Shown here: positions 34,677 to 43,258 of the stretch, piece by piece
Position numbering within the stretch: position 1 is the first letter of the stretch
Layout of the letters: every line of letters begins with the position of its first letter
Source: Kitasatospora phosalacinea
Lineage (GTDB): Bacteria; Actinomycetota; Actinomycetes; Streptomycetales; Streptomycetaceae
Reading direction: 5' to 3'
Assembly: GCF_000717185.1 (NCBI RefSeq)
Contig: NZ_JNYE01000017.1
Span: 23,889-87,888 of the forward strand
DNA: 64,000 nucleotides
Notes under the pieces: model-generated
What the model saw: only the letters and a program-made list of their open reading frames with translations
The model's database searches: none
What the model was told of the DNA's origin: nothing
Made by a program: the position numbers and the translations under genes

Positions 34677-35408
34677 ATGCGTTCGCTTTCCGCCCGTCGT
34701 TCCCTCGGTGCGCTCGCGCTGGCCGCCGGCGCCCTGCTGGCGTCCGCCGTCCCCGCCTCGGCGCACGTGACCGTCCAGTCGAACAACGCCCAGCAGGGCG
34801 GGTACACCGCCGTGGCGTTCCGGGTGCCGAACGAGAGCGACACCGCCTCCACCGTGAAGGTCGAGGTCAACCTGCCGCTGGACCACCCGATGGCCTCGGT
34901 CCGCACCCAGCCCGTCCCCGGTTGGACGGCCGTGATGGAGAAGTCGAAGCTCGACAAGCCGCTGGACTCGCACGGCCAGCAGATCACCGAGGCCGTCTCG
35001 AAGATCACCTGGACCGCGAACGACGGCACCAGGATCGGCCCCGGGCAGTACCAGGACTTCTCGGTGTCGCTCGGCGCGCTGCCGACCGACACCGAGCAGC
35101 TGACCTTCAAGGCGCTGCAGACGTACGACAACGGCGACGTGGTCCGCTGGATCGAAGAGGCCAAGGACGGGCAGGCCGAGCCGTCCAAGCCCGCCCCGGT
35201 GCTGAAGCTGACCAAGGCCGCGGGCGCGACCGCCGCGGCCGCCGACCACCACTCGACGGACGCCACCGGCACCCAGCAGGCCGCCGCGTCCGACGCGAAG
35301 GCCTCCGACTCGACGGCCCGCACCCTGGGCGTGGTCGGCATCGTGGTCGGCGTGGTCGGCGCGGCGCTCGGCGCGGCCGGGCTGCGCCGCCGTTCCGCCC
35401 GGTCCTGA
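34677..35408 (+). CDS. ycnI: YcnI-family copper-binding membrane protein (DUF1775)
   Basis: A 243-residue protein: signal peptide (LGALALAAGALLASAVPASA), a DUF1775 domain whose mature N-terminus is a His (cleavage would leave HVTVQSNNAQQGG), a Pro/Ala/Ser linker and a C-terminal transmembrane helix (GIVVGVVGAALGAAGL). In YcnI the exposed N-terminal His and a nearby Trp bind Cu(II), so it probably buffers copper outside the membrane. AGGAG precedes the ATG at 34677. It lies directly before sco and ecuC. Confidence 0.88.
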   Translation: MRSLSARRSLGALALAAGALLASAVPASAHVTVQSNNAQQGGYTAVAFRVPNESDTASTVKVEVNLPLDHPMASVRTQPVPGWTAVMEKSKLDKPLDSHGQQITEAVSKITWTANDGTRIGPGQYQDFSVSLGALPTDTEQLTFKALQTYDNGDVVRWIEEAKDGQAEPSKPAPVLKLTKAAGATAAAADHHSTDATGTQQAAASDAKASDSTARTLGVVGIVVGVVGAALGAAGLRRRSARS

Positions 35409-35492
35409 CGCACCGCCGGGACGGGGCCGCGCGCCCCGTCCCGGCACCCCCTTCCCGCACGTACGAGCTCCCCGCACGAACAGGAAAGTCCC

Positions 35493-36173
35493 TTGGCTCC
35501 CCTCCCCCGCCCCCGCCCCCGGCTGCTGACCGCCGCCGCCCTCGTCCTCGGCGCCTCGCTGGCGCTCTCCGCCTGTGCCTCGTCCGGTGACGGCGGGGAG
35601 AGCACCGGGGCGGCGAAGGTCAGCAAGAAGGCGTCGACCAGCCGGTACCAGGGCACCGTGCTCAGCAAGAACTTCGAGAAGCCGGACCTGGTGCTGAACG
35701 ACACCTCCGGGCAGCCCTACGACCTGCGGGCGCGGACCGCGGGCAAGAGCGTGCTGCTGTTCTTCGGGTACACCAGCTGCCCGGACGTGTGCCCGACCAC
35801 GATGGGCGACATCGGCGTCGCGATGTCGAAGCTGACCGCCGAGCAGCGGGCGAAGCTGGCGGTCGTGTTCGTCTCCACCGACCCGGAGCGGGACACCCCG
35901 CAGGTGCTGCGGACCTGGCTGGACTCGATGGGCAAGGACTTCGTCGGGATGACCGGCGACCTGGCGAAGGTGAAGGCCGCGGCCCGGCCGCTGGGCATCG
36001 CGGTCGAGGACCCGGTGGTGGACGCCAAGGGCGCGGTCACCTCCACCCACGGCGCGCAGGTGCTGGCGTTCCTGCCCACCGACGACAAGGCGCACCTGCT
36101 GTACATGGCGGGCTCCTCGATCGACGTCTACAAGCACGACCTGGAGCTGATGGCGGACGGGGTGGCGGTGTGA
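35493..36173 (+). CDS. sco: Sco-family copper chaperone lipoprotein
   Basis: A 226-residue Sco1/SenC/PrrC protein: lipobox LSACASSGDGG (lipidated Cys), then a thioredoxin fold with the copper motif CPDVCPTTMGD (CxxxC) and a conserved His in STHGAQVLAFLPTDDKAHLLYMAG. Sco delivers Cu to the CuA site of cytochrome oxidase and in streptomycetes helps mature other copper proteins. The TTG at 35493 follows AGGAAAG. The 3' end overlaps ecuC by 4 bp (GTGA). Gene order matches the S. lividans sco-ecuC-dtpA region as I recall it. Confidence 0.93.
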   Translation: MAPLPRPRPRLLTAAALVLGASLALSACASSGDGGESTGAAKVSKKASTSRYQGTVLSKNFEKPDLVLNDTSGQPYDLRARTAGKSVLLFFGYTSCPDVCPTTMGDIGVAMSKLTAEQRAKLAVVFVSTDPERDTPQVLRTWLDSMGKDFVGMTGDLAKVKAAARPLGIAVEDPVVDAKGAVTSTHGAQVLAFLPTDDKAHLLYMAGSSIDVYKHDLELMADGVAV

Positions 36174-36643
36174 GCAGCCGGTCGTTCCGGCGCTCCGCGC
36201 TGCTCGGGGCGGGGCTAGCGGCCGCGCTCGCGGTCGGCGCGGGCGCGGTGGCGCACCAGTCCGGGGACGGCGGCGCGCCGCGGCTGACCGTCGCGGACCC
36301 GTACATACCGCTGCCCGCCACGCCCGGCGGGACGGGCGCGGGCTACCTGACCGTCCGCAACAGCGGCGGCGCGGACACCCTGGTCAGCGTGAGCAGCCCG
36401 GCCGCCGGGTCGGTGACGATGCACCGCTCGACCGACAGCACGATGGAGCAGGTCGACCGGATGGACGTACCGGCCGGCGGCACCCTCGACCTGTCCCGCG
36501 GCGGCGCGCACCTGATGATCATGGATTGGACCCGACAGCCCGCTCTGGGCGACGAGTTGGAGCTGGACCTGCAGTTCGCCAAGGCGGGCCGGGTCGTGGT
36601 CAGGGTTCCGGTGAAACCGCTGACGTACCGTCCGGGGAGCTGA
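36170..36643 (+). CDS. ecuC: PCu(A)C-type extracytoplasmic copper chaperone
   Basis: A 157-residue exported protein: N-terminal signal/anchor (RRSALLGAGLAAALAVGAGAV), then the PCu(A)C domain with the Cu(I) motif spread over MHRSTDSTMEQVDRM and AHLMIMDWTRQ (Met/His set, H-M spacing). It carries Cu(I) to Sco and on to cytochrome oxidase. The GTG at 36170 overlaps the end of sco, so the two are translationally coupled, and the stop is 6 bp before copCD. The S. lividans homologue is named ECuC (recalled). Confidence 0.9.
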   Translation: MSSRSFRRSALLGAGLAAALAVGAGAVAHQSGDGGAPRLTVADPYIPLPATPGGTGAGYLTVRNSGGADTLVSVSSPAAGSVTMHRSTDSTMEQVDRMDVPAGGTLDLSRGGAHLMIMDWTRQPALGDELELDLQFAKAGRVVVRVPVKPLTYRPGS

Positions 36644-36649
36644 TCGGCG

Positions 36650-39007
36650 ATGGCGACGAGGAGAGGCACGCACGTGGTGACAGGGGCGAGGCGGCGGCTG
36701 GGCGCGCTGCTGGTGGTGCTGGTGGCGGCGCTCGGGCTGGTGCTCGGCGGGGCGACGGCGGCGTCCGCGCACGCCACCCTGGAGGGCACCGACCCGGAGC
36801 GGGGCTCGGTGGTGGCGACCGCGCCCGCCGCCGTCACGCTGACCTTCAGCGAGGGCGTGTCGCTGTCCGCGGACTCGGTGCGGGTGCTCGACCCGCAGGG
36901 CAACGCGGTCGACGACGGCAAGCCCGAGCACGTCGACGGCCGGGCCGCCACCGCCCGGGTCGCGCTGCGCTCCGGCCTCGCCGACGGCACCTACACGGTC
37001 GCCTGGCGGGCCGTCTCGGAGGACTCCCACCCCGTCGGCGGCGCCTTCACCTTCTCCGTCGGCGCCCCGTCCGACACCTCGGTGGACGCCGCCGCCGTCC
37101 AGGGCGCCAAGGCCGACGGCGCGGTCGCCTTCGCCTACGGCACCGCCCGCACCGTCGCCTACGTCGCGTTCGCGCTGCTGGCCGGGGCCGCCGCGTTCGT
37201 CGTCGTGGTGTGGCCCGGCGGCGCGGCCGTGCGCGGCGTGCAGCGGCTGCTGATGACCGGCTGGGTCGCGCTGCTGCTGTCCACCGTCGCCGTGCTGATG
37301 CTGCGCGGCCCGTACGAGCGCGGCACCGGCCTCGGGCAGTCCTTCGACCTCTCGCTGGTGCGCGCCACCCTGGACGAGCGGATCGGCACCGCGCTCGCCG
37401 CCCGGCTGCTGCTGCTCGCCGCCGCGGGCGTCTTCCTGTCGCTGCTGGTCGGCCAGTTGGGGGTGCCGAAGCCCGTTCCCGCCGCGGACCCGGCCCCGGA
37501 GCCGGAACCCGAGGACGAGGAGGAGGCGGAGCTGCGACGGTTGGAGCGGGCCGCCGCCGAGCGCCCGCAGCGCGACGCCCGGCTCGGCCTCGGCCTGGCC
37601 GGGCTCGTCCTCGCCCTCGCACTGACCGCGACCTGGGTCGGCGCCGACCACTCCTCGGTCGGCATCCAGGTGCCACTGGCGCTCCCGATGGCCGCCCTGC
37701 ACCTGCTCGCGATGGCCGGCTGGCTCGGCGGCCTGGCCGTCCTCGCCGTCGGCCTGCGCCACGGCCTGTCCGCCGGCGCCGTCGACCGCTTCTCCAAGCT
37801 GGCGTTCTGGCTGGTCGCGGTGCTCGCGGTGACCGGCGTCTACCAGTCCTGGCGCGGCCTCGGCTCGTGGAGCGCCCTGGTCGACACCGAGTACGGGCGG
37901 CTGCTGCTGATCAAGATCGGCTGCGTGGCGGCGATGCTCGGCGTCGCCTGGATCTCCCGCGCCTGGACAGCCCGGCTGCGCGCCGCGGACGGGGCCCCGA
38001 CCGGGGCGGTGGCTGCCGGGACGGCGGTAGCCGGGACCGTGGAAGCCGGAGCGACGAAGGCCAAGACGGTGGAAGCCGAGAGTGCGGCAGCCGGGACCGC
38101 GGAAGCCGAAGCAGTGAAGGCCAAGGCGGTGGAAGCCGAAGGGGCGGAAGCTGGGACGGCGGCAGCCGAGACCGTGGAAGCCGGAGCGGCAGAAGCCGAA
38201 GCAGCGAAGGCCAAGACGGTGGAAGCCGAAGCCGCGGAAACCGGAGCGGCGGCAGCCAAGACGGCGGCAGCCGAGACCGCGGAGCCCGGAGCGGCGGAGC
38301 CCGGAGCGGCGGAGCCCGGAGCGGCGGAGCCCGGAGCGGCGGAGCCCGGGGCGGCGGAGCCCGGGGCCGGTGAGGGTGCGGGTGCCGCGGACGGCAGCCC
38401 GGAGCGGGCTGCCCAGCTCGCCCGGCAGCGGGCGCTGCGCGAGCGGGCCCGCGGCGAGCGGACGGCCGTCGGCTCCCCGGCCCGGGCCGGGCTGCGGCGC
38501 AGCGTCGTGGTGGAGACCGCGGTGGCGATGCTGGTGCTGGTGGTCACCACCATGCTCACCAACTCCCCGCCCGGGCGCGTCGCCCAGGCCGTCGCCGACG
38601 CGCCCGCGACGGCGGGCACCGGTGCGGGAGCGGGCGCCGGGGCCTCGGCGGTGCCGGGGCGGACCGAGGAGCTGAAGCTCCCGTACGACACCGGCGGCCG
38701 CACCGCCAACGCCAAGGGCACCGCGGTCGTCACCGTCAACCCGGTCGCCACCGGGCCCAACGCCGTCACCCTGAAGCTGACCGACTCCGCCGGGCAGCCC
38801 ACCGAGGTGCCGGAGCTGGAGCTGGCCTTCACCCTCCCGGACCGCGACCTCGGGCCGCTGCCGGTGACGCTGCAGGCGCAGGGCACCGGCAGCTGGACCG
38901 GCACCGCGCAGCTGCCGCTGAACGGCGTGTGGGTGGTGTCGGTGACCGTCCGCTCCTCCGACATCGACCAGGTGACGGCCACCCGGCAGCTGAAGGTCGG
39001 CCCGTGA
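36650..39007 (+). CDS. copCD: CopC-CopD fusion copper resistance/uptake protein
   Basis: A 785-residue protein: signal peptide, CopC domain with copper His in SAHATLEGTDPERG and DSHPVGG (about residues 40-140), then a CopD membrane domain of about eight helices. About 135 residues (447-580) of Ala/Glu/Gly/Thr/Lys-rich low-complexity sequence are inserted, ending in six tandem EPGAA units encoded by 15-bp repeats. After one more helix comes a C-terminal YtkA-like Ig domain (TEELKLPYDTGGRTANA to VTATRQLKVGP). It probably moves copper inward or across the membrane. The ATG at 36650 follows GGGGAG. The end overlaps dtpA by 4 bp. Confidence 0.88.
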   Translation: MATRRGTHVVTGARRRLGALLVVLVAALGLVLGGATAASAHATLEGTDPERGSVVATAPAAVTLTFSEGVSLSADSVRVLDPQGNAVDDGKPEHVDGRAATARVALRSGLADGTYTVAWRAVSEDSHPVGGAFTFSVGAPSDTSVDAAAVQGAKADGAVAFAYGTARTVAYVAFALLAGAAAFVVVVWPGGAAVRGVQRLLMTGWVALLLSTVAVLMLRGPYERGTGLGQSFDLSLVRATLDERIGTALAARLLLLAAAGVFLSLLVGQLGVPKPVPAADPAPEPEPEDEEEAELRRLERAAAERPQRDARLGLGLAGLVLALALTATWVGADHSSVGIQVPLALPMAALHLLAMAGWLGGLAVLAVGLRHGLSAGAVDRFSKLAFWLVAVLAVTGVYQSWRGLGSWSALVDTEYGRLLLIKIGCVAAMLGVAWISRAWTARLRAADGAPTGAVAAGTAVAGTVEAGATKAKTVEAESAAAGTAEAEAVKAKAVEAEGAEAGTAAAETVEAGAAEAEAAKAKTVEAEAAETGAAAAKTAAAETAEPGAAEPGAAEPGAAEPGAAEPGAAEPGAGEGAGAADGSPERAAQLARQRALRERARGERTAVGSPARAGLRRSVVVETAVAMLVLVVTTMLTNSPPGRVAQAVADAPATAGTGAGAGAGASAVPGRTEELKLPYDTGGRTANAKGTAVVTVNPVATGPNAVTLKLTDSAGQPTEVPELELAFTLPDRDLGPLPVTLQAQGTGSWTGTAQLPLNGVWVVSVTVRSSDIDQVTATRQLKVGP
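38276..38365 (+). repeat. 15-bp tandem repeat within copCD
   Basis: Six copies of gcggcggagcccgg(a/g), each encoding EPGAA-type residues, lie at the end of the low-complexity insert of the CopCD protein. Imperfect upstream copies extend from about 37990 (repeated ggaagccgaagc units). Such arrays change length easily by slippage. Confidence 0.85.
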
Positions 39008-40227
39008 GCGCCCGGCCGGCCGGGCTGTCGCGGCGGGCGGTGATCGGCGGGGCCGGGGCCGGGCTCGCGGTGGGGGCGGCCGGCGGGGCGTGGGGCGGGC
39101 GGGCGTCCGCGCACGCCCCGGCCGACGGGGGGACGCTGGGCGCGGCGCGGGTGCCGTTCCACGGGCCGCACCAGGGCGGGATCGTCGAACCGGCCCAGGC
39201 ACGGGCGGAGTGGGCGGCGTTCGACCTGCTGGCCAGCACCCGGCGGGACGGGCTGGCCGCGCTGCTGCGCGGCTGGTCGGCGGCGGCCGCCCGGATGACC
39301 GCGGGCGAACCGGCCGCGGAGGGCGAGAACCAGGTCGCGCTGGACGCCGGGCCGAGCTCGCTGACCGTCACCTTCGGCTTCGGCGCGTCCCTGTTCGACA
39401 AGGTCGGCCTGGCCGACCGCCGCCCGGCGGCGCTGGCCGCGCTGCCCGCCTTCCCCGGCGACGCGCTGGACCCGGCCCGCTCCGACGGCGACCTGTGGGT
39501 GCAGGTCGGCGCGGACGACGCCCTGGTCGCGGTGCACGCGCTGCGGGTGCTGGCGCGGCTGGCCACCGGGCTGGCCGCGCCGCGCTGGCTGATGTCGGGC
39601 TTCGCCCGCACGCCCGGGGCGACGCCGCACCCGGTGACCGGCCGCAACCTGATGGGCCAGGTCGACGGCACCAACAACCCGCGCCCGCAGGACCCGGGCT
39701 TCGCCGCCACCGTGTTCGCCACCGGCCCGGACTGGATGGCCGGCGGCAGCTACGCCGTGCTGCGCCGGATCCGGATGCTGCTGGAGGGCTGGGACACCCT
39801 GCCGCTGGACCGGCAGGAGCGGATCATCGGCCGCCGCAAGAGCGACGGCGCCCCGCTGTCCGGCGGGCCCGACGCGGTCGAGCGCACCCCCGTCGACCTG
39901 GCCGCCACCGACCCGGACGGCGTCCTGCGGATCGCCCCCGACGCGCACGTCCGGGTCGCCGCGGCGGACTCCAACGGCGGGGCGGCGATGCTGCGGCGCG
40001 GCTTCTCCTTCCACGACGGCCTGCTCGCCGACGGCTCCCCCGACGCCGGGCTGCTGTTCGCCGCGTACCAGGCCGACCCGGCGCGCGGCTTCGTGCCGGT
40101 GCAGCAGCGGCTGTCGCGGGGCGACGGCCTGTCCCGGTACCTGCGGCACGAGGCGTCGGCGCTGTTCGCGGTGCCGCCGGGCGCGCCCGCGGGCGGGTAC
40201 GTCGGGCAGCAGCTGCTGGAGGGCTGA
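39004..40227 (+). CDS. dtpA: Dyp-type peroxidase, Tat-exported
   Basis: A 407-residue heme peroxidase of the DyP superfamily. The N-terminus GLSRRAVIGGAGAG is a twin-arginine signal. The catalytic segment is GQVDGTNNPRPQDPGF (GxxDG-type, distal Asp and nearby residues), and the proximal heme His is in RIAPDAHVRVAAADSN. It oxidises substrates with peroxide; in S. lividans, DtpA works in copper-dependent maturation of the GlxA oxidase and is linked to the copper chaperones (recalled). GTG 39004 overlaps the CopCD stop, so it is coupled with the copper operon. Confidence 0.92.
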   Translation: MSARPAGLSRRAVIGGAGAGLAVGAAGGAWGGRASAHAPADGGTLGAARVPFHGPHQGGIVEPAQARAEWAAFDLLASTRRDGLAALLRGWSAAAARMTAGEPAAEGENQVALDAGPSSLTVTFGFGASLFDKVGLADRRPAALAALPAFPGDALDPARSDGDLWVQVGADDALVAVHALRVLARLATGLAAPRWLMSGFARTPGATPHPVTGRNLMGQVDGTNNPRPQDPGFAATVFATGPDWMAGGSYAVLRRIRMLLEGWDTLPLDRQERIIGRRKSDGAPLSGGPDAVERTPVDLAATDPDGVLRIAPDAHVRVAAADSNGGAAMLRRGFSFHDGLLADGSPDAGLLFAAYQADPARGFVPVQQRLSRGDGLSRYLRHEASALFAVPPGAPAGGYVGQQLLEG

Positions 40228-40361
40228 CCGGCCGCCCGTACGGGTGTGCGGGCCGCTGCCCGAGGGGCGGGACGGGGCCGGGAGGGGCCGGGAAAGTGGC
40301 TATGGTGACGGGGTGGGCCGGGGATGCCCACGCGTGAGGCGCAGTGAGTTCGGAGGCGGTC

Positions 40362-41297
40362 ATGTCGGCGACCCGTTACACCTACCTCGGGCCCGCGGGC
40401 ACCTTCACCGAGGCGGCGCTGCGCAGCCTGCCGGAGGCGGCGACCCGGGAGCTGACGCCGATGGCGTCGGTGTCGGCGGCGCTGGACGCGGTGCGGGCCG
40501 GTGAGGCCGCGGGCGCGATGGTGGCGATCGAGAACTCGGTGGACGGCGCGGTCACCACCACCAGCGACGAGCTGATCAACGGCAGCCCGCTGATGATCTA
40601 CCGCGAGGTGCTGCTGCCGATCTCGTTCGCGGTGATGGTCCGGCCCGGCACCGTCGCGGGCGACGTCAAGACGGTCAGCGGCCACCCGGTGGCCCAGCCG
40701 CAGGTGCGGCACTGGCTGGCCGCCAACCTGCCCGACGCGCAGTGGGAGTCGGCGGCGTCCAACGCGGAGGCGGCCCGGCTGGTGCAGGAGGGCCGCTACG
40801 ACGCGGCGGTGGCGGGGGCGTTCGCGGCCGAGCTGTACGGGCTCCAGGTGCTGTCGGACGAGATCCACGACGCGGCCTCGGCGACCACCCGGTTCGTGCT
40901 GGCGGGCCGTCCGGGGCGGGTGTCCTCGGCGACCGGCTGGGACAAGACCTCGATGGTGGTGTGGCTGCCGGACGACCACCCGGGCGCGCTGCTGGAGCTG
41001 CTGCAGGAGTTCGCGGTGCGCGGGATCAACCTGATGCGGATCGAGTCCCGGCCGACCGGCGAGGGCATGGGCAGCTACTGCTTCCTGATCGACTGCGAGG
41101 GGCACCTGAGCGAGCGGCGGGTCAGCGAGGCGCTGATGGGCCTGAAGCGGATCTGCCCGCAGGTGCGCTTCCTGGGCTCCTACCCGCGGGCCGACAAGGG
41201 CACCGCCTTCCCGCTCCGCAACGGCACCTCGGACCTGGACTTCGCGAACGCCGCGGACTGGCTCTCGCGCTGCCTGGACGGGCGCGGGGAGCTGTAG
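40362..41297 (+). CDS. pheA: Prephenate dehydratase
   Basis: A 311-residue enzyme of phenylalanine synthesis that converts prephenate to phenylpyruvate. The catalytic domain runs to about residue 185, with YLGPAGTFTEAAL, the ligand loop AIENSVDGAVTT and DAASATTRFVL (the TTRF motif). The C-terminal ACT domain (SMVVWLPDDHPGALLELLQEF, then INLMRIESRPTG) gives Phe feedback. The ATG at 40362 follows GGAGG, better than the GTG 18 bp earlier. serS follows 650 bp downstream across the DnaA-box region. Confidence 0.96.
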   Translation: MSATRYTYLGPAGTFTEAALRSLPEAATRELTPMASVSAALDAVRAGEAAGAMVAIENSVDGAVTTTSDELINGSPLMIYREVLLPISFAVMVRPGTVAGDVKTVSGHPVAQPQVRHWLAANLPDAQWESAASNAEAARLVQEGRYDAAVAGAFAAELYGLQVLSDEIHDAASATTRFVLAGRPGRVSSATGWDKTSMVVWLPDDHPGALLELLQEFAVRGINLMRIESRPTGEGMGSYCFLIDCEGHLSERRVSEALMGLKRICPQVRFLGSYPRADKGTAFPLRNGTSDLDFANAADWLSRCLDGRGEL

Positions 41298-41434
41298 CCG
41301 TCCCGCCTCCCGGGCGGGGCCGTGGACGGCTCCGCCCCGTTCATTTCCGACACGCCCGGGCGTCACCTGCCCGGCGCAGCCCCGTTCACCTGCGGCGCGG
41401 TCGGCCGGGCGGGTCGGGGCCGCGGTCGGGCGGT

Positions 41435-41805
41435 TCATCCACAGGGCGGCGGGCGGCGTCCACAGGCCCGGTTGTCCCCAGCTGACGGGCAGTTATCCAC
41501 AGGTCCGGGCCGGAGTCGACAAAACGGTAAAGAAACCACTGGAGCCGGTCAGATCATCTACTAGCGGTGTGGAGTGGACCAATCGGACCAGAGTCGCCCT
41601 TGCACCGACAAATCACCTGGGCGAGCGAGCGAATTCCCTCACTCGGGAAGCCGAATCGAGGTTTGAAACCTGCAATTCCCGGTTCGGACGTCTGCGGACC
41701 TTTCCCTTCCCGCTGTCCACAGGCGCGGGCGCGAGCCTGTGGATAACCCGCCCCCGGGAAGGTCGTCCACCGGGGTTATCCACAGGAAGGGCCGGGTTAT
41801 CCCCA
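41435..41805. promoter_or_regulatory. DnaA-box cluster (9 sites in 371 bp)
   Basis: Nine matches or near matches to TTATCCACA/TTGTCCACA, eight on the plus strand and one on the minus. Three are exact. No dnaA or dnaN gene is in the window, so this is not oriC; a DnaA-titrating or regulatory cluster is more likely. S. coelicolor is known to have such clusters outside oriC, and I believe one lies near this gene pair, but I could not check that. Confidence 0.75.
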
Positions 41806-41935
41806 ACCCCTGGAACGGCTTTCCCCCGGCCGCGCCGGGCAGCATGCCACACCCCCGGACGGCGGGCCCCGGCCGGCCGCGCCCGGCCGACCGCGCCCGG
41901 CCGGGCGGCGTCCCGGAGCGGCCCCCGGCCACCGG

Positions 41936-41941
41936 TAGGCT
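41936..41941 (+). promoter_or_regulatory. -10 box of serS, leaderless
   Basis: TAGGCT ends 7 bases before the serS GTG at 41949, giving a transcript starting at or one base before the start codon. Confidence 0.6.
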
Positions 41942-41948
41942 GGAGCCC

Positions 41949-43229
41949 GTGATCGACCTCCGCCTGCTCCGTGAAGACCCCGAGCGAGTGCGCACCTCGC
42001 AGCGCTCCCGTGGTGAGGACGTCGACCTGGTCGACGCCCTCCTCTCCGCCGACGAACGCCGCCGCGCGTCCGGCACCCGCTTCGACGAGCTGCGCGCCGA
42101 GCAGAAGCAGCTGGGCAAGCAGGTGGCCGCCGCCAAGGGCGAGGAGAAGGCCGCCCTGCTGGCCCGCACCAAGGAGCTGGCCGCCGAGGTGAAGGCCGCC
42201 GACGCCGCGCAGGGCGAGGCGAAGGAGGAGGCCGAGCGGCTGCAGCGCGCGCTGGCCAACCTGATCGACCCGGCCGCCCCGGTCGGCGGCGAGGAGGACT
42301 TCGTCACGCTGGAGGAGATCGGCACCCCGCGCGACTTCGCCGCCGAGGGCTTCGAGCCCCGCGACCACGTCGAACTGGGCCAGCTGCTCGGCGCGATCGA
42401 CACCGAGCGCGGCGCCAAGGTCGCCGGTGCCCGCTCCTACTACCTGACCGGCCCCGGCGCGCTGCTGGAGCTCGCCCTGGTCAACATGGCGATGGCGCAG
42501 GCCTCCGCGGTCGGCTTCACCCCGATGATCACCCCGGCGCTGGTCCGCCCCGCCGCGATGGACGGCACCGGCTTCCTCGGCCAGGCCGCCGAGAACGTCT
42601 ACTACCTCGCCGACGACGACCGCTACCTGGTCGGCACCAGCGAGGTCCCGCTCGCCGCGTACCACATGGACGAGATCCTGGACGCCGACCGGCTCCCGCT
42701 GCGGTACGCGGGCTTCTCCTCCTGCTTCCGCCGCGAGGCCGGCACCTACGGCAAGGACACCCGCGGCATCATCCGCGTCCACCAGTTCGAGAAGGTGGAG
42801 ATGTTCGTCTTCACCGCCCCCGAGGACGCCGAGGCCGAGCACCGCCGCCTGCTCCAGTGGGAGAAGGACTTCCTGAACGCGCTGGAACTGCCCTACCGGG
42901 TCATCGACGTCGCCTCCGGCGACCTCGGCGCCTCCGCCGCGCGCAAGTTCGACATCGAGGCGTGGGTCCCGACCCAGGGCAAGTACCGCGAGGTCACCTC
43001 CACCTCCAACACCACCGAGTACCAGGCCCGCCGGCTCTCCATCCGGATGCGCGACGGCGAGGGCGTCCGCCCGCTCGCCACCCTCAACGGCACCCTGGTC
43101 GCCGTCCCCCGGGTGATCGTCGCGCTGCTGGAGAACCACCAGCGGGCCGACGGCTCGGTGGTCCTGCCCGAGGCGCTGCGGCCCTTCCTCGGCGGGAAGG
43201 CCGTGCTGGAGCCCGTCGCCGCCCGGTAA
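41949..43229 (+). CDS. serS: Seryl-tRNA synthetase
   Basis: SerRS charges tRNA-Ser. The 426-residue length is normal. Residues 27-100 form the long antiparallel coiled coil ([20 protein letters not shown] and [20 protein letters not shown]) that grips the tRNA variable arm. The class II core has [27 protein letters not shown] (motif near the Ser site), [21 protein letters not shown] (motif 2) and [19 protein letters not shown] (motif 3). GTG 41949 is the start ([12 protein letters not shown]) and has a -10 box just upstream. No T-box leader is visible. Confidence 0.98.
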   Translation: MIDLRLLREDPERVRTSQRSRGEDVDLVDALLSADERRRASGTRFDELRAEQKQLGKQVAAAKGEEKAALLARTKELAAEVKAADAAQGEAKEEAERLQRALANLIDPAAPVGGEEDFVTLEEIGTPRDFAAEGFEPRDHVELGQLLGAIDTERGAKVAGARSYYLTGPGALLELALVNMAMAQASAVGFTPMITPALVRPAAMDGTGFLGQAAENVYYLADDDRYLVGTSEVPLAAYHMDEILDADRLPLRYAGFSSCFRREAGTYGKDTRGIIRVHQFEKVEMFVFTAPEDAEAEHRRLLQWEKDFLNALELPYRVIDVASGDLGASAARKFDIEAWVPTQGKYREVTSTSNTTEYQARRLSIRMRDGEGVRPLATLNGTLVAVPRVIVALLENHQRADGSVVLPEALRPFLGGKAVLEPVAAR

Positions 43230-43258
43230 CACCCCTTCGTCCAGGAGCACCCCGCGCC

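Larger units (their letters stand above)
41298..41948. other. Intergenic region with a cluster of DnaA boxes, pheA-serS
   Basis: No gene is read in this 651-bp gap, but its content is unusual. Matches to the DnaA box TTATCCACA: exact at 41493-41501, 41776-41784 and on the minus strand at 41738-41746; one mismatch at 41435-41443, 41472-41480, 41713-41721 and 41797-41805; two mismatches at 41456-41464 and 41763-41771. A 200-bp AT-richer stretch (about 41515-41705) separates the left and right groups of boxes. The serS promoter is at its right end. Confidence 0.8.

Noticed and set aside
41435..41805. Chromosomal origin of replication
   Set aside because: Many DnaA boxes, but no dnaA, dnaN, rpmH or gyrB genes nearby, and too few boxes for a streptomycete oriC.
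41298..41948. T-box leader upstream of serS
   Set aside because: No T-box sequence or anti-terminator pattern is seen; the promoter -10 lies at the start codon, leaving no leader.
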